From: Chloroflexota bacterium
Lineage (GTDB): Bacteria; Chloroflexota; Ktedonobacteria; Ktedonobacterales; JADMIN01
NCBI GenBank assembly: GCA_021814145.1
Contig: JAKAIY010000022.1
Coordinates: 1 to 34,165 of the forward strand
Reading direction: 5' to 3'
Length of the DNA stretch: 34,165 nucleotides
Part shown: positions 8,958-18,571 of the stretch, in pieces
Numbering within the stretch: position 1 is the first letter of the stretch
Layout: every line of letters starts with the position of its first letter
The notes under the pieces: model-generated
Told to the model about the DNA's origin: nothing
Seen by the model: the letters and a program-made list of their open reading frames with translations, nothing else
The model's database searches: none
Translations under genes and position numbers: made by a program

Positions 8958-10179
8958 TATGGCTGCGGTGGTAGAGCAGGTAAAGCATGAGCGCCTGCCG
9001 GTAGTCAGCGGTGGTCGCGTGGCCCTGGGCTGTCACCCGGTCGGTGAGCGCAAAGACGCCTTCCGCAATACGTAGATCGGCCTCGTCCACAAAGCCCGAA
9101 CGCCGCAGTTCATCGAGGACACTGGCCGGGTCACCGCCGTGTCCTGGAAGCCCGTAGCTCCGCGCGGCCAGGCGAACATATGCCTCGAGTTGATAGCGCA
9201 GCTGCCAGAAGATGAGTTGATCGCCACGCGCGTCCGCAGGACTCGCGGCAGGCGTAGCCGGGGGAATAGATGGCGGGCTTGCGAGGGGCTGTGGCGCTGA
9301 AGGCATGCGAACGGGCGCTGGCTGCTGTGGCGTCGGCGCCGCTGGCCGGACAGGCGCGGGAACATCCGGTTCCTGGTCACCAAGGTAAGCGCCATAGAGG
9401 TTGAGCAAATCTGGCGGAAGTTCCCGCATCGAAGTTTGCCCACCGCTGGCTATGGGTGGTGGCGCTACCACGGCGAGGGGGCCAGTGGGCTGGTCGGCGA
9501 GATCGGCGGGAGCCACGGGCGCGCTCGCGTGCGAGTTCGCCACGAAGACCTCAAATGGGACGATGCCAGGAAGCGATTGCGGGCCACTTACGATGGGCGC
9601 TGGAACAGTCGCGTCAGCGGGCGCGCTCTTGAGCGATTGGCGCGCGGGTTCACTTGGCGCGCTACGCTCAGGTTTCCGCAGGACTGCCTCCAGCAAGCGG
9701 CTGTTATGGTCGCTTCCAGACGCGGAGCTATGGTCACCACGCTTGACGGAAGCCCAGGAAGCGGCCTTTCGCCGGGCGCCGAAGTCGCGATTCTCGCCTT
9801 TCAGGTGCGCGACGAAGCTTCGATGGGTTTCGGAGGCGAGACGAGACGCCTGGGCGCGTATAACGGGCAGATAGCGGGCTCCATGTGGAGTGGCCAGCGA
9901 TGGATTGACTTCCAGGTAGCGGAGAATGAGCCGCTCGATAAAGCGTCGTGTATCGGGCGAGGATGGTGATGCGTTCTCGATGGGAGCAAAGTTCGCGGAG
10001 CCGATGAACTGCTCGATTTCAGCGACCTTCGCGCGGTCAATGGGGCGTGTGCGAAGCTTGCCTGCGCGGAAGTCGAAGAACGGTGGATAGGCGAGGGCAG
10101 CGGAGATAGCTTCGATAATCTCCACTCGCAGCCGCTCAATGTGGCGAGGCTCAACCAGATCACTCGCGCGCGTCGCCAT
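8947..10179 (-). CDS. Hypothetical protein: N-terminal helical domain, Pro/Ala-rich linker, C-terminal helical domain
   Basis: 410-aa uninterrupted ORF; two charged, conserved-looking ends separated by a low-complexity P/A/S/V linker. No family recognised. Confidence 0.75.
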   Translation of the reverse strand: MATRASDLVEPRHIERLRVEIIEAISAALAYPPFFDFRAGKLRTRPIDRAKVAEIEQFIGSANFAPIENASPSSPDTRRFIERLILRYLEVNPSLATPHGARYLPVIRAQASRLASETHRSFVAHLKGENRDFGARRKAASWASVKRGDHSSASGSDHNSRLLEAVLRKPERSAPSEPARQSLKSAPADATVPAPIVSGPQSLPGIVPFEVFVANSHASAPVAPADLADQPTGPLAVVAPPPIASGGQTSMRELPPDLLNLYGAYLGDQEPDVPAPVRPAAPTPQQPAPVRMPSAPQPLASPPSIPPATPAASPADARGDQLIFWQLRYQLEAYVRLAARSYGLPGHGGDPASVLDELRRSGFVDEADLRIAEGVFALTDRVTAQGHATTADYRQALMLYLLYHRSHINV

Positions 10180-10440
10180 GTCGCTTCGATCCTCTGGACA
10201 TCAAGTACTTTGACGGCGCCGTATGCGAGCGCATACAGCGCCGTTGCGCCGCTCCGTCTGCGGGCCAGTCTATCACGGGGGAGCGCGCGCGGCCAATTAT
10301 GTAGGGCAGTTGGATGATGAAGCGCGGCGCTATGTTATACTCATCCAGGGAGGCAAGAGCGTTGAGCCACGCTTGATCCCCGCTATTTCTCTGGTTTTTG
10401 GCGCTTGCTTAACGCTGTCGCGGAATGGGGTTTCTCGCTG

Positions 10441-11577
10441 ATGCGTGTGCTGGTGGACTATACATCGGGGATCGCGCAGAGCGCGGGGATCGGCCGCTAT
10501 ACGCGCAATCTCGTGGACGCGATGCTGCGCATGGATCACGCTGATTCGTTCACCCTGTTCTCGGCTGATAAGCCAGGCGCTTCTCGTGGGTTTCCTTCCG
10601 CGCCTAATGTTCGCGCTGTTGTAGGCCCTATCAGCAACAAGCGCATGACCACGCTCTGGCATCGCTTTCGCACGCCGCTGCCGATTGAGGCGCTCGCTGG
10701 CGCGGCGGATGTATTTCATGCGCCCGATTTTAGCCTGCCGCCAGTGGCGCGCGCGCGGAAAGTGGTAACGATCCACGATCTGGCGTTTATTACTCACCCG
10801 GAATGTTCGGTTCCCAGCTTGCGTAATTATTTGCTGCGCGTTACGCCGCATGCGATACGCAGCGCCGACCGCATCATCGCGGATTCACAGCGCACAGCGG
10901 ATGATCTGGTGACGCTGATGGGCGCGCCCAGAGAGAAGATCACGGCAATCTATCTGGGGGTGGATCCAGGCCTCAAGCGTATAGATGATCTTGTACGGCT
11001 GACGGAAACCGCCAACCAATACGGCCTGCGCGGCCCGTTCTTTTTGGCGGTAGGAACCATCGAACCGCGAAAGAACTACGCGCGACTCATTCAGGCGTTC
11101 GCCCGCATCAACGGAATGCCCGGCGCGCCTACGCATCTGGTGATCGTCGGTCGCAAAGGATGGCTATATGAGAGCGTCTTTGAGACACTGGAATACTCTC
11201 GGCTAGGAGATTCCGTGCGTATTCTCGAAAATGTCTCCGATAGTGACCTGGCGGCGATGTATTCGATGGCTTCCGCCCTGGTAACTCCTTCCCTGTACGA
11301 GGGGTTTGGCATCCCGCCAGTGGAGGCTATGGCCTACGGACTACCGGTCATCGTGAGTGATGGCGGCTCGCTGCCAGAAGTGGTAGGGGACGCGGGGTTG
11401 GTTGTCCCGGCGATGGATGTGGACGCGCTCGCGGACGCGATGCTCCGCGTCGCGTCCGATGAGGCGCTGCGGGCTGAGATGAGCCGCCGAAGTCTCGAGC
11501 GCGCGCGCCTATTTGACTGGGGCGCCGCGGCGCGCGCAACCCTCGATGTTTATCGCCAGGTTGTAGATGCGCATTAA
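10441..11577 (+). CDS. Glycosyltransferase family 4 (GT-B fold)
   Basis: MRVLVDYTSGIAQSAGIGRYTRNLVDAML, FFLAVGTIEPRKNYARLIQAFA, SLYEGFGIPPVEAMAYGLPVIVSDGGSLPEVVGDAGLVV. Confidence 0.93.
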   Translation: MRVLVDYTSGIAQSAGIGRYTRNLVDAMLRMDHADSFTLFSADKPGASRGFPSAPNVRAVVGPISNKRMTTLWHRFRTPLPIEALAGAADVFHAPDFSLPPVARARKVVTIHDLAFITHPECSVPSLRNYLLRVTPHAIRSADRIIADSQRTADDLVTLMGAPREKITAIYLGVDPGLKRIDDLVRLTETANQYGLRGPFFLAVGTIEPRKNYARLIQAFARINGMPGAPTHLVIVGRKGWLYESVFETLEYSRLGDSVRILENVSDSDLAAMYSMASALVTPSLYEGFGIPPVEAMAYGLPVIVSDGGSLPEVVGDAGLVVPAMDVDALADAMLRVASDEALRAEMSRRSLERARLFDWGAAARATLDVYRQVVDAH

Positions 11578-11649
11578 GTCCTGGCCAGCCGCTTGCCGCC
11601 TTCCCCCATTTGAGCGCTGAAGATCACGTGTTTGTGAGGCCCGCTCCGC

Positions 11650-12561
11650 ATGCTCAACGATACCGCTCGTCAAGTGATTTATCTGAGAGCGCCATTTGAT
11701 CTGGCGATCACCGCCGCTGTAGCCCGTAGGCTGCCATCCAACGTCCTCTATCCCATCCATGACGGTGAGCTGCGGGTTGTCATGTCGCACGGGGATGAGA
11801 ACTGGTTAATAGGTGTGCGGCAGACTGGTCCGCGCGCTGTAGCGTACCGGACGCTCGGGAGCGCGCTCAGCGACAGGCGGCAGGCGACGATTGAGGCGAA
11901 TGTGCGGCGGCTACTTGGCCTGGATGTGGATCTGGAGCCTCTGAGAGCGCTCCTTGCACATGAGCCTGTCCTGGGGCTACTTGCCCAGCGAATGTCGGGA
12001 ATGTTCCCCCCCCGATTTCTGAGTCTGTGGGAAAGCTTTGTCCAGGTAATTCCTTTCCAGCAGGTGAGCCTGGCCGCGGCGATGACTATGGTGAACCGCC
12101 TGGCTCTGGCTTATGGGCCGCGGGTGCGATTTGAAGATAAGGAATATGTAGGCGCGCCGGATGTCAATCGGGTGCGCGCCGCGCCGATAACCACGCTTCG
12201 CGAGTGCGGGCTCAGCGCCACCAAGGCGATGGCGCTGCGTGAATGCGCGGATTGGATAATTACGGGAAAGGTCTCAGAGGATAGGCTCGCTGGAATGACA
12301 GACGCTGAGGCGGAGCGGTTGCTGTGCACGCTGCCAGGCATCGGCCCCTGGAGCGCGCAACTCGTTCTGTTGCGCGGCATGGGGCGGCTGGGGCGCTTCC
12401 CTGTTGGCGATTCTGGGGCGGCCAGGGGATTGCGCGAAGTATTTGCTGAGGCGACGCCCGACCCAAACGCAGCCGCGGCGGCGGCGCTGGAGCGTCTGGG
12501 CGCTTGGCGTGGCTACCTTTACTTCATGCTGTTGGCGCGAAAATATGTAACGGCAACCTGA
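11650..12561 (+). CDS. AlkA-like DNA-3-methyladenine glycosylase (HhH-GPD)
   Basis: HhH-GPD signature LLCTLPGIGPWSAQLVLLRGMGRLGRFPVGDSGAARGL, with catalytic-type Asp in FPVGD. Confidence 0.87.
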   Translation: MLNDTARQVIYLRAPFDLAITAAVARRLPSNVLYPIHDGELRVVMSHGDENWLIGVRQTGPRAVAYRTLGSALSDRRQATIEANVRRLLGLDVDLEPLRALLAHEPVLGLLAQRMSGMFPPRFLSLWESFVQVIPFQQVSLAAAMTMVNRLALAYGPRVRFEDKEYVGAPDVNRVRAAPITTLRECGLSATKAMALRECADWIITGKVSEDRLAGMTDAEAERLLCTLPGIGPWSAQLVLLRGMGRLGRFPVGDSGAARGLREVFAEATPDPNAAAAAALERLGAWRGYLYFMLLARKYVTAT

Positions 12562-12709
12562 GTTTGGCGGCGCTTTTCATATAGCCGTCAACTATGGACA
12601 TGTGCGGACAAATGCTGGCATGCACGAGCAAGAGAAGCGCATGCTCGACGCTCTCATAGCATTCCCGCGTCTCTCTTTTTCCTCCGATGCCGGCTCGTTG
12701 AGGCCAGCG

Positions 12710-14506
12710 TCACTCAGAGGTGTAGTCTAGCCAACAGGCAAGCCGGGGAATGCCCAGCTCTGTAAAAACATGTTCAACTTGTTGAGGATATGGCCGGGTT
12801 GTGTCAATGATGGCATGGTCTAAATCTGGCTCGGCGCCCGGATTATAAGGTTCCCAGCGGAGCGCCTGATGAACATAGATTTCTGGCCGCCCGTCGGAAG
12901 CGAAGATTACATCGCGATTATCGCTTGCGCCCTGAAGCTGTATTTTCGCTTGCCAGCGCGCGTTAAGGCGGCTTATCGCGACATCGCTCGGGCAGACACA
13001 TTCGAGGAAAATCGCGCGAGCGCCCGTCTCACGCGCAAGACGGGCTATCATCTGGCGGCGCTCGCGCAGTGTGAATGTGGCGTCAAGTAGTATGGAACGC
13101 CCTTCCGCCAGGCGCGCGCTTCCTTCTTCCATCAGGCGCTCGTAGACACGGCGGTCCCAGTCAGCGGAATAGATGCTTTGCTGATCCCGTGCGCTGATAG
13201 GGGCGGTGAGTGGCAGACCCGCCATGCGCTTGCGCAAGATATCCGATGAGATGACCGGCCAGCCCAGCTCAGCGTGAAGGATGCGAGCAAGCGTGCTTTT
13301 ACCTGTGCCCATCAGACCCCCCATAAGCGCAATGACGGGTTCGGTGGGGCCTGCCGCGTGATGCGCCGCCAGTCCGTACATCGCTTCGGCGTCTTCGCGA
13401 ACGCTCGCCCGCGTCATGGAGTCTAAGCCTGACTGCCTGAGAAGGATGGAGCGCACTTTCCCTCTCACCATCGCGCGATACACCTGATAGAGCGGCAGGA
13501 CCTCAAGTAGATCGCTGACGCCCGTCTCTTCGATGTATGCGCGCGTGAAGGCGCGCGCCAGATCGAGGCGGCCCGCGCGCTCCAGCTCGATCACCAGGAA
13601 CGCGATCTCGCCCGCGACATCACCATAGCGGAAGCGCGGATCGAATTCGATGCGGTCCACCATGAGCAGGTTGACGCGATTTTCGCCATCGCCTGGCTCC
13701 GCTGGTATGGCGTAGACGTGCTCAAGCCGGAGATCTCCGTGGCAGTCCCGCACCCAGCCAGCGCGCAAGCGTGATTCCAGCAGCTCGCGCTTACGCTCGA
13801 CGAATCGGGTGATGTAACGCCGTATCGCCGCATGCGTTTCGCCAGAGATCGTGACGCCAATGTCAGCTTCAGACTGATCGAGTGTCTGTATGATGTTTGC
13901 CAGAACCGTTTCAACGGTCCCGTACGGCGATAAAGGTGGACCGTTTTCCGCCGCAAGGTGGAATCTGGCGGTTGCGCGCGCGACCTGACGGAGAAGGTCC
14001 CCATTCGCCTCACCCGCGCTGACCAGCGAGGCAAGCGTGCGAGATTCAGGCAGGCGGCGCATGACGACAGCGAAATCCACAACCTGCTGATCTTCAATCC
14101 AGGCGCCTAGAGACGGAACCTGTGAAACCGGGAAGGCGGCCCCGAAGCGGGGAGCGCCATCAGGCCGAGAAAGAACCGGCGCGACGCCGAGATAGACACC
14201 TGGGGCGAGCGCCTGGTTGATGGCGCATTCCTCGATGCAGAAACGCCGCCGGCGTTCGGCTGTGGAATAATCAAGGAATTCGAGATTCACGGGTTTTTTG
14301 AGCTTGTATGCGCGTGTCTCGGTAAGGAGAACGGCCGAGGCGTGCGTTTGCATGATACTGATGGTCGCGCCTGGAGTGACGCGGGCTTCTGGCGGAAAGG
14401 CCTCTGGCCGCGCAAGGGCATGAAGAAATGTTTGAAAGTCGTCTGGAAGATCATCGTTCCGGAATTTCATAAGAGCCGGCTCCAGAAGTGCGGTTCCCAG
14501 TTTCAT
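12710..14506 (-). CDS. Fusion: aminoglycoside phosphotransferase-like domain (COG2187) plus P-loop kinase (COG0645)
   Basis: N-term APH-like HGDLRLEHVYAIP and D-containing MVDRIEFDPRFRYGDVAGEIAFLVIELERAGR; C-term Walker A IALMGGLMGTGKSTLARILHAELG and ISSDILRKRMAG. Confidence 0.88.
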   Translation of the reverse strand: MKLGTALLEPALMKFRNDDLPDDFQTFLHALARPEAFPPEARVTPGATISIMQTHASAVLLTETRAYKLKKPVNLEFLDYSTAERRRRFCIEECAINQALAPGVYLGVAPVLSRPDGAPRFGAAFPVSQVPSLGAWIEDQQVVDFAVVMRRLPESRTLASLVSAGEANGDLLRQVARATARFHLAAENGPPLSPYGTVETVLANIIQTLDQSEADIGVTISGETHAAIRRYITRFVERKRELLESRLRAGWVRDCHGDLRLEHVYAIPAEPGDGENRVNLLMVDRIEFDPRFRYGDVAGEIAFLVIELERAGRLDLARAFTRAYIEETGVSDLLEVLPLYQVYRAMVRGKVRSILLRQSGLDSMTRASVREDAEAMYGLAAHHAAGPTEPVIALMGGLMGTGKSTLARILHAELGWPVISSDILRKRMAGLPLTAPISARDQQSIYSADWDRRVYERLMEEGSARLAEGRSILLDATFTLRERRQMIARLARETGARAIFLECVCPSDVAISRLNARWQAKIQLQGASDNRDVIFASDGRPEIYVHQALRWEPYNPGAEPDLDHAIIDTTRPYPQQVEHVFTELGIPRLACWLDYTSE

Positions 14507-14732
14507 TGACGCCGCGGCGGCGAGCTGTCGGCATGGCGATCATACCCACGCGGTTGTACTGTACCATCGTTGTGGAAACGGCAAATACAGGAAACCATTG
14601 GTCGGACGCGCGCTGTGATTGGTGTGAGACGCGCGCGGTTCAGGAGGAGAGTCTGGTGTGAGCGGCAGACGCTAGCGTACAGAGAGACGGTTTGTAGCTG
14701 GCGCCAACCGCCATGATGAAACGAGGAGCCAG

Positions 14733-15866
14733 ATGGCGGAGTCGAATGAGACGATCGCGCGATACGCGGCGAATCTGCGTGATGAGCGTGAGAGCGCGGC
14801 GCTCTATAAGACCTTTGCCGAGGTTGAGCGCGACAAGCGGCTTTCCGAGGTCTACACCCGCATGGCGGAGGTAGAGTCGCGCCATGCTGATGCGTGGGCC
14901 ACCCGGTTGCGTGATGCGGGCGGCAAATTACCGCCTGATACGCTGAGCTGGCGGACGCGTTCACTTATGTGGATGACGCGGCGTTTCGGCGTCGGCGCGG
15001 TGTTGCCTATCGTTTCCGCTGGTGAACGGAACGCTAGCCATGCCTATGATACACAGCCGGAAGCCCGGGCGTCTGGTATGCCGGCGGATGAGCGCTCTCA
15101 CGAACGCGTCTTCGGCTATCTGCTGAGGACGACCAAAGGGGGTGTTGTAGGCTCGACGCTAGCTCAGATTGAAGGGCGACATCGCGGCACGTCAGGTGGA
15201 AATGCGCTGCGGGCGGCGGTTCTGGGCTCAAGCGATGGACTGACGTCGAACCTCAGCCTAGTGATGGGAGTCGCGGGCGCGTCACTGGCATCGCAGCAAG
15301 TCTTCCTGGCTGGCATGGCGGGCTTGCTGGCTGGCGCGCTCTCGATGGCGATTGGTGAGTGGCTCTCAGTACAGAGCGCGCGTGAACTCTACGGACGACA
15401 GATTACCATCGAGCGCGAAGAGTTGGAGCGATCGTCAGAAGAAGAGCGCGAAGAACTGTCACTCATCTATCAGGCGAAAGGGCTCGATCCCGACGCCGCT
15501 GATGCGACGGCGGCGCGCATCCTCTCCGATCCTTCCAGCGCGCTGGATACTCTGGCGCGCGAGGAGTTGGGAATAGATCCGTCTGAACTGGGTGGCTCGG
15601 CCTGGGAAGCCGCTATCGCGTCATTCATGCTGTTCGCGGTTGGCGCGATCGCGCCGGTTATTCCATTCGCGTTTCTTTCGGGATGGACCGCCACAATTCT
15701 CAGCGTCGCGCTAAGTGTCATCGGGTTGTTCATCATTGGAGCCGGCATCACCCTGACCACAGGCGCGCCGTTGTGGAAGGCGGCAGGGCGCCAGATCGCC
15801 TTGGGGCTGGCGGCGGCGGTGATCACGTTTAGCCTTGGCCGGCTCGTGGGCGCAGTGGTCGGATAA
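14733..15866 (+). CDS. MbfA-like membrane-bound ferritin: N-terminal ferritin-like diiron domain fused to VIT1/CCC1-type transporter
   Basis: Two ExxH motifs (EVESRHADAW; ADERSHERVF) in the N-terminal part, then VIT1-like LGSSDGLTSNLSLVMGVAGASLA and several TM helices. GAGGAG SD before ATG 14733. Confidence 0.87.
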   Translation: MAESNETIARYAANLRDERESAALYKTFAEVERDKRLSEVYTRMAEVESRHADAWATRLRDAGGKLPPDTLSWRTRSLMWMTRRFGVGAVLPIVSAGERNASHAYDTQPEARASGMPADERSHERVFGYLLRTTKGGVVGSTLAQIEGRHRGTSGGNALRAAVLGSSDGLTSNLSLVMGVAGASLASQQVFLAGMAGLLAGALSMAIGEWLSVQSARELYGRQITIEREELERSSEEEREELSLIYQAKGLDPDAADATAARILSDPSSALDTLAREELGIDPSELGGSAWEAAIASFMLFAVGAIAPVIPFAFLSGWTATILSVALSVIGLFIIGAGITLTTGAPLWKAAGRQIALGLAAAVITFSLGRLVGAVVG

Positions 15867-16044
15867 GTACGATCACAAGTGGCTCACATCGGGAAGCTTG
15901 GGTAGCCGCTGTTAGCCCGCAACGCGGTAAGAGGGGAAATGTAGACGATATATTTAGTGAATGGGGGAAGTGAGATGACTTCCTTCTGGCGGGGAACGCT
16001 GGTATTTCCCGCTTGCGTTACCATCCCGAAAGGAGCGGACCGCT

Positions 16045-16668
16045 GTGAGTACCGCACAAACTTTCAATCAACGACCCGCCGCGCCGACTGAACTCGACAC
16101 CGAAGCGGCCTGGGCAGCGTTCGCGCGCCACAACGCCGCTTCACTGGCGGAAACCATACATCTGCGCACTGGCGCGACGATTCAGATGCGAGCGATCCAG
16201 CCCAGCGACGCGGAACGCTTGCAAGAGTTCCATGCGCGACTTTCGCCCGACACAATTGTCATGCGGTATTTCCGCGTGGCTCCGGTGCTGCACGCGCAAG
16301 ACGCCTGGCGACTGACACATCTCGACTATGATCGCCGGATGGCGCTGGTCGCGACCATCGGTGAAGGTCAGGACGAGCGCATCATCGGTGTCGTGCGCTA
16401 TGAGCCACTTTCTGACACTGAGGGAGAGCTCGCGTTTGTCGTTGAGGATGACTGGCAAGGCCAGGGGATCAGCACAAAGGCGCTCTCGCGGTTGCTACGC
16501 TACGCCCGGCGGCATGGTTACACGGCGATGAGCGCCGTCACAATGGCCAACAATGTACGCATGCGGGATGTCCTGACGCATACCGAGTATCCGTGCGCGA
16601 CACGCTATGAAGATGGCTGTCTGCGTGTCACGCTTGATATTTCGCAGCCAGGCTCCGCACACGCATAG
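16045..16668 (+). CDS. GNAT family acetyltransferase
   Basis: IQMRAIQPSDAERLQEFHARLSPDTIVMRYFRV ... ELAFVVEDDWQGQGISTKALSRLLRYARRHGYTAMSAVTMANNVRMRDV; GTG start with AAAGGAG upstream. Confidence 0.87.
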   Translation: MSTAQTFNQRPAAPTELDTEAAWAAFARHNAASLAETIHLRTGATIQMRAIQPSDAERLQEFHARLSPDTIVMRYFRVAPVLHAQDAWRLTHLDYDRRMALVATIGEGQDERIIGVVRYEPLSDTEGELAFVVEDDWQGQGISTKALSRLLRYARRHGYTAMSAVTMANNVRMRDVLTHTEYPCATRYEDGCLRVTLDISQPGSAHA

Positions 16669-16688
16669 ATTCAAACCGGATGGTTCAG

Positions 16689-16729
16689 GGATGGCGGCGC
16701 TACGCTATAGCCGCCATCCGATTTTTTTC
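16689..16729 (+). terminator. Rho-independent terminator after the GNAT gene
   Basis: GGATGGCGGC / GCCGCCATCC perfect 10-bp stem (16689-16698 with 16710-16719) followed by GATTTTTTTCT. Confidence 0.9.
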
Positions 16730-16944
16730 TGAGGCGGATCCTCCACGCTGTAATTCGCTTTATAGCTTGCTTCAACGTATCCTTTCCGCGTGTTTTCAGC
16801 GAGTCAGCGGGTGGTGAAACTGGTTGCGCCCGGCCGACTCGCATAACGCGATAGTGACGGGGCGCGGCTAGCAGTTATCGGGCAGAAGCAGGTTCGCTGA
16901 AACTTGGCAGGCCGATTGCGGGATGCGGGCGTGGAGGTGTTCCG

Positions 16945-17844
16945 ATGACAGCCAGTGAGACAACCCCAACGCGCACTATTCTGGCGCCGCTTGATGGCTC
17001 TGATATGGGCGAGTTCGCCGCGCCATATGTGGCGCGTGTCGCGCTGGCGCTAGATATGCCCGTGATCGTGATGCGTGTCGTTGAATGGAGCGCCTGGGCC
17101 GCGAGTGATTCAGGATACCTGTTGGCGCCGCAGGTGTACAAGGAGGTCACTACGGCGGCGATGGAAGCGGCGCGGGAAGAATCGCAAAACATCAGTGACG
17201 AGCTTCGGAGCGCGGGAGCGCAAGTTCGGGCGGTTGTTGTAGAGCACGGAAATCCACGCGCTGACCTGCTCAATCTGGAGACAACCGAACATGTCGCGCT
17301 GACGATTATGGCGACTCATGGCCGTTCAGGCCTGGCGCGCGTCGCTTTGGGAAGCATCGCGGATTACATGTCGCGCCACGGGCATTCGCCGGTATTACTG
17401 ATTCGCGCCAGAGGCCCCTTGGTCGAGCGGCCCGCGTTGGAACGAGCGCTCATTCCTCTGGATGGATCGCAAATGAGTGAGCTCGCGTTTGAGCCACTGG
17501 CGCTTGTGGCTGGGCCGCTGACGCGCCAGGTCACATTGTTGCGGGTAATTGATCCGGATGAGCCAGCGGGCGCTTCCAGAACCGCGAAGCGTTATCTGGG
17601 GGAGGCGCGGGAGCGTGTGGAGAAACTGCTTGGCGAGCGGGGCGTAACATGCGATATCGCTATTCGCTGGGGCGCTCCGGGTGATGAGATTCTACGGGCG
17701 TCACAAAGCTATGATCTGGTCATCATGACTACACACGGCAAGACAGGCGCGACGCGCTGGGCATATGGAAGTGTCGCCGACGAAGTGATTCATAGCGCGA
17801 ATGCGCCGCTATTGCTTACACGTCCCGGTGCGCGCGCCCAGTGA
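16945..17844 (+). CDS. Tandem-domain universal stress protein
   Basis: Two UspA repeats: ILAPLDGSDMGEF...ATHGRSGLARVALGSIADYMSRHGHSPVLLIR and ALIPLDGSQMSEL...TTHGKTGATRWAYGSVADEVIHSANAPLLLTR; both retain the GxxGx9G(S/T) ATP-binding pattern. Confidence 0.95.
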   Translation: MTASETTPTRTILAPLDGSDMGEFAAPYVARVALALDMPVIVMRVVEWSAWAASDSGYLLAPQVYKEVTTAAMEAAREESQNISDELRSAGAQVRAVVVEHGNPRADLLNLETTEHVALTIMATHGRSGLARVALGSIADYMSRHGHSPVLLIRARGPLVERPALERALIPLDGSQMSELAFEPLALVAGPLTRQVTLLRVIDPDEPAGASRTAKRYLGEARERVEKLLGERGVTCDIAIRWGAPGDEILRASQSYDLVIMTTHGKTGATRWAYGSVADEVIHSANAPLLLTRPGARAQ

Positions 17845-18064
17845 TCTGGGCGTGCGCGAAATGCCTTTCAATGCTCCTCGCTTGCGGGATTCATGCGTGA
17901 CAACGTTTCCCCTGGCCGTGATTTGGCTGTGAGCGAGTTGCCATAGCCTGTAACGGGAGAAGCGCGAATGATCTGGCGCGAAAAGCGCTACTGAGAGAAC
18001 AGGTCATTGCGATTTCTCAACCGGCTCACACGAGACCCAACAAAGATGAAAGAGAGGATACTCG

Positions 18065-18481
18065 ATGTCGGACCGCATGTCATTGGTCCTGTTCTCAGGC
18101 ACCGTGGATAAGCTGATGGCGGCTTCCATTCTGGCGACAGGCGCCGCCGCCATGGATATGGAGGTGGAGCTCTTCCTGACCTTCTGGGGGCTTCAGGCGT
18201 TCCGAAAAGGCGCTTATCAGGACAACACCGCGATCACCAAAGATTACGAGGAGTATGCGCCTGCGATGTTCGAAGCCATGCAGGCCAAGCACGTTCCAAC
18301 GTGGATGGAGAACCTGCAGGCGGCGCGTGAAATTGGTAATGTTCGCATCGAGGCATGCAGCATGACCATGGAGCTTTACGGCCTGAAGCTCGAGGACTTC
18401 GAGCCCATCGTTGACGACGTCACGGGCGTGGCTTCGTTTATCGAGCGGGCCAAGGACAGCAAGATCACGCTGTTCCTTTAG
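18065..18481 (+). CDS. DsrE/DsrF/DrsH-like (DsrE2) family protein
   Basis: MSLVLFSGTVDKLMAASILATGAAAMDMEVELFLTFWGLQAFRKG ... VRIEACSMTMELYGLKLEDF; conserved-type Cys in ACSMTMELYG. Confidence 0.9.
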   Translation: MSDRMSLVLFSGTVDKLMAASILATGAAAMDMEVELFLTFWGLQAFRKGAYQDNTAITKDYEEYAPAMFEAMQAKHVPTWMENLQAAREIGNVRIEACSMTMELYGLKLEDFEPIVDDVTGVASFIERAKDSKITLFL

Positions 18482-18571
18482 CGCCGCCATTGCACGCGTC
18501 GCCTCGCCATGACGCCGGGGGCGCGGCCAGGCGCGCGTGTGGAACGAGATGAGAAAAGAGAGGCTTGCCAC

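Noticed and set aside
9401-9969. Plus-strand ORFs (9401-9874, 9436-9969) opposite the orphan 410-aa gene
   Set aside because: They mirror the Pro/Ala-rich linker of the minus-strand ORF; the longer minus ORF has more plausible ordered ends. Because the minus gene is itself an orphan, this is not absolute.
12640-12700. CGAGCA...TGCTCG repeat and T-rich stretch between the convergent AlkA-like and APH-kinase genes as a terminator
   Set aside because: Stem is only about 6 bp with an 11-nt loop and is not directly followed by the T-run; too weak to call.
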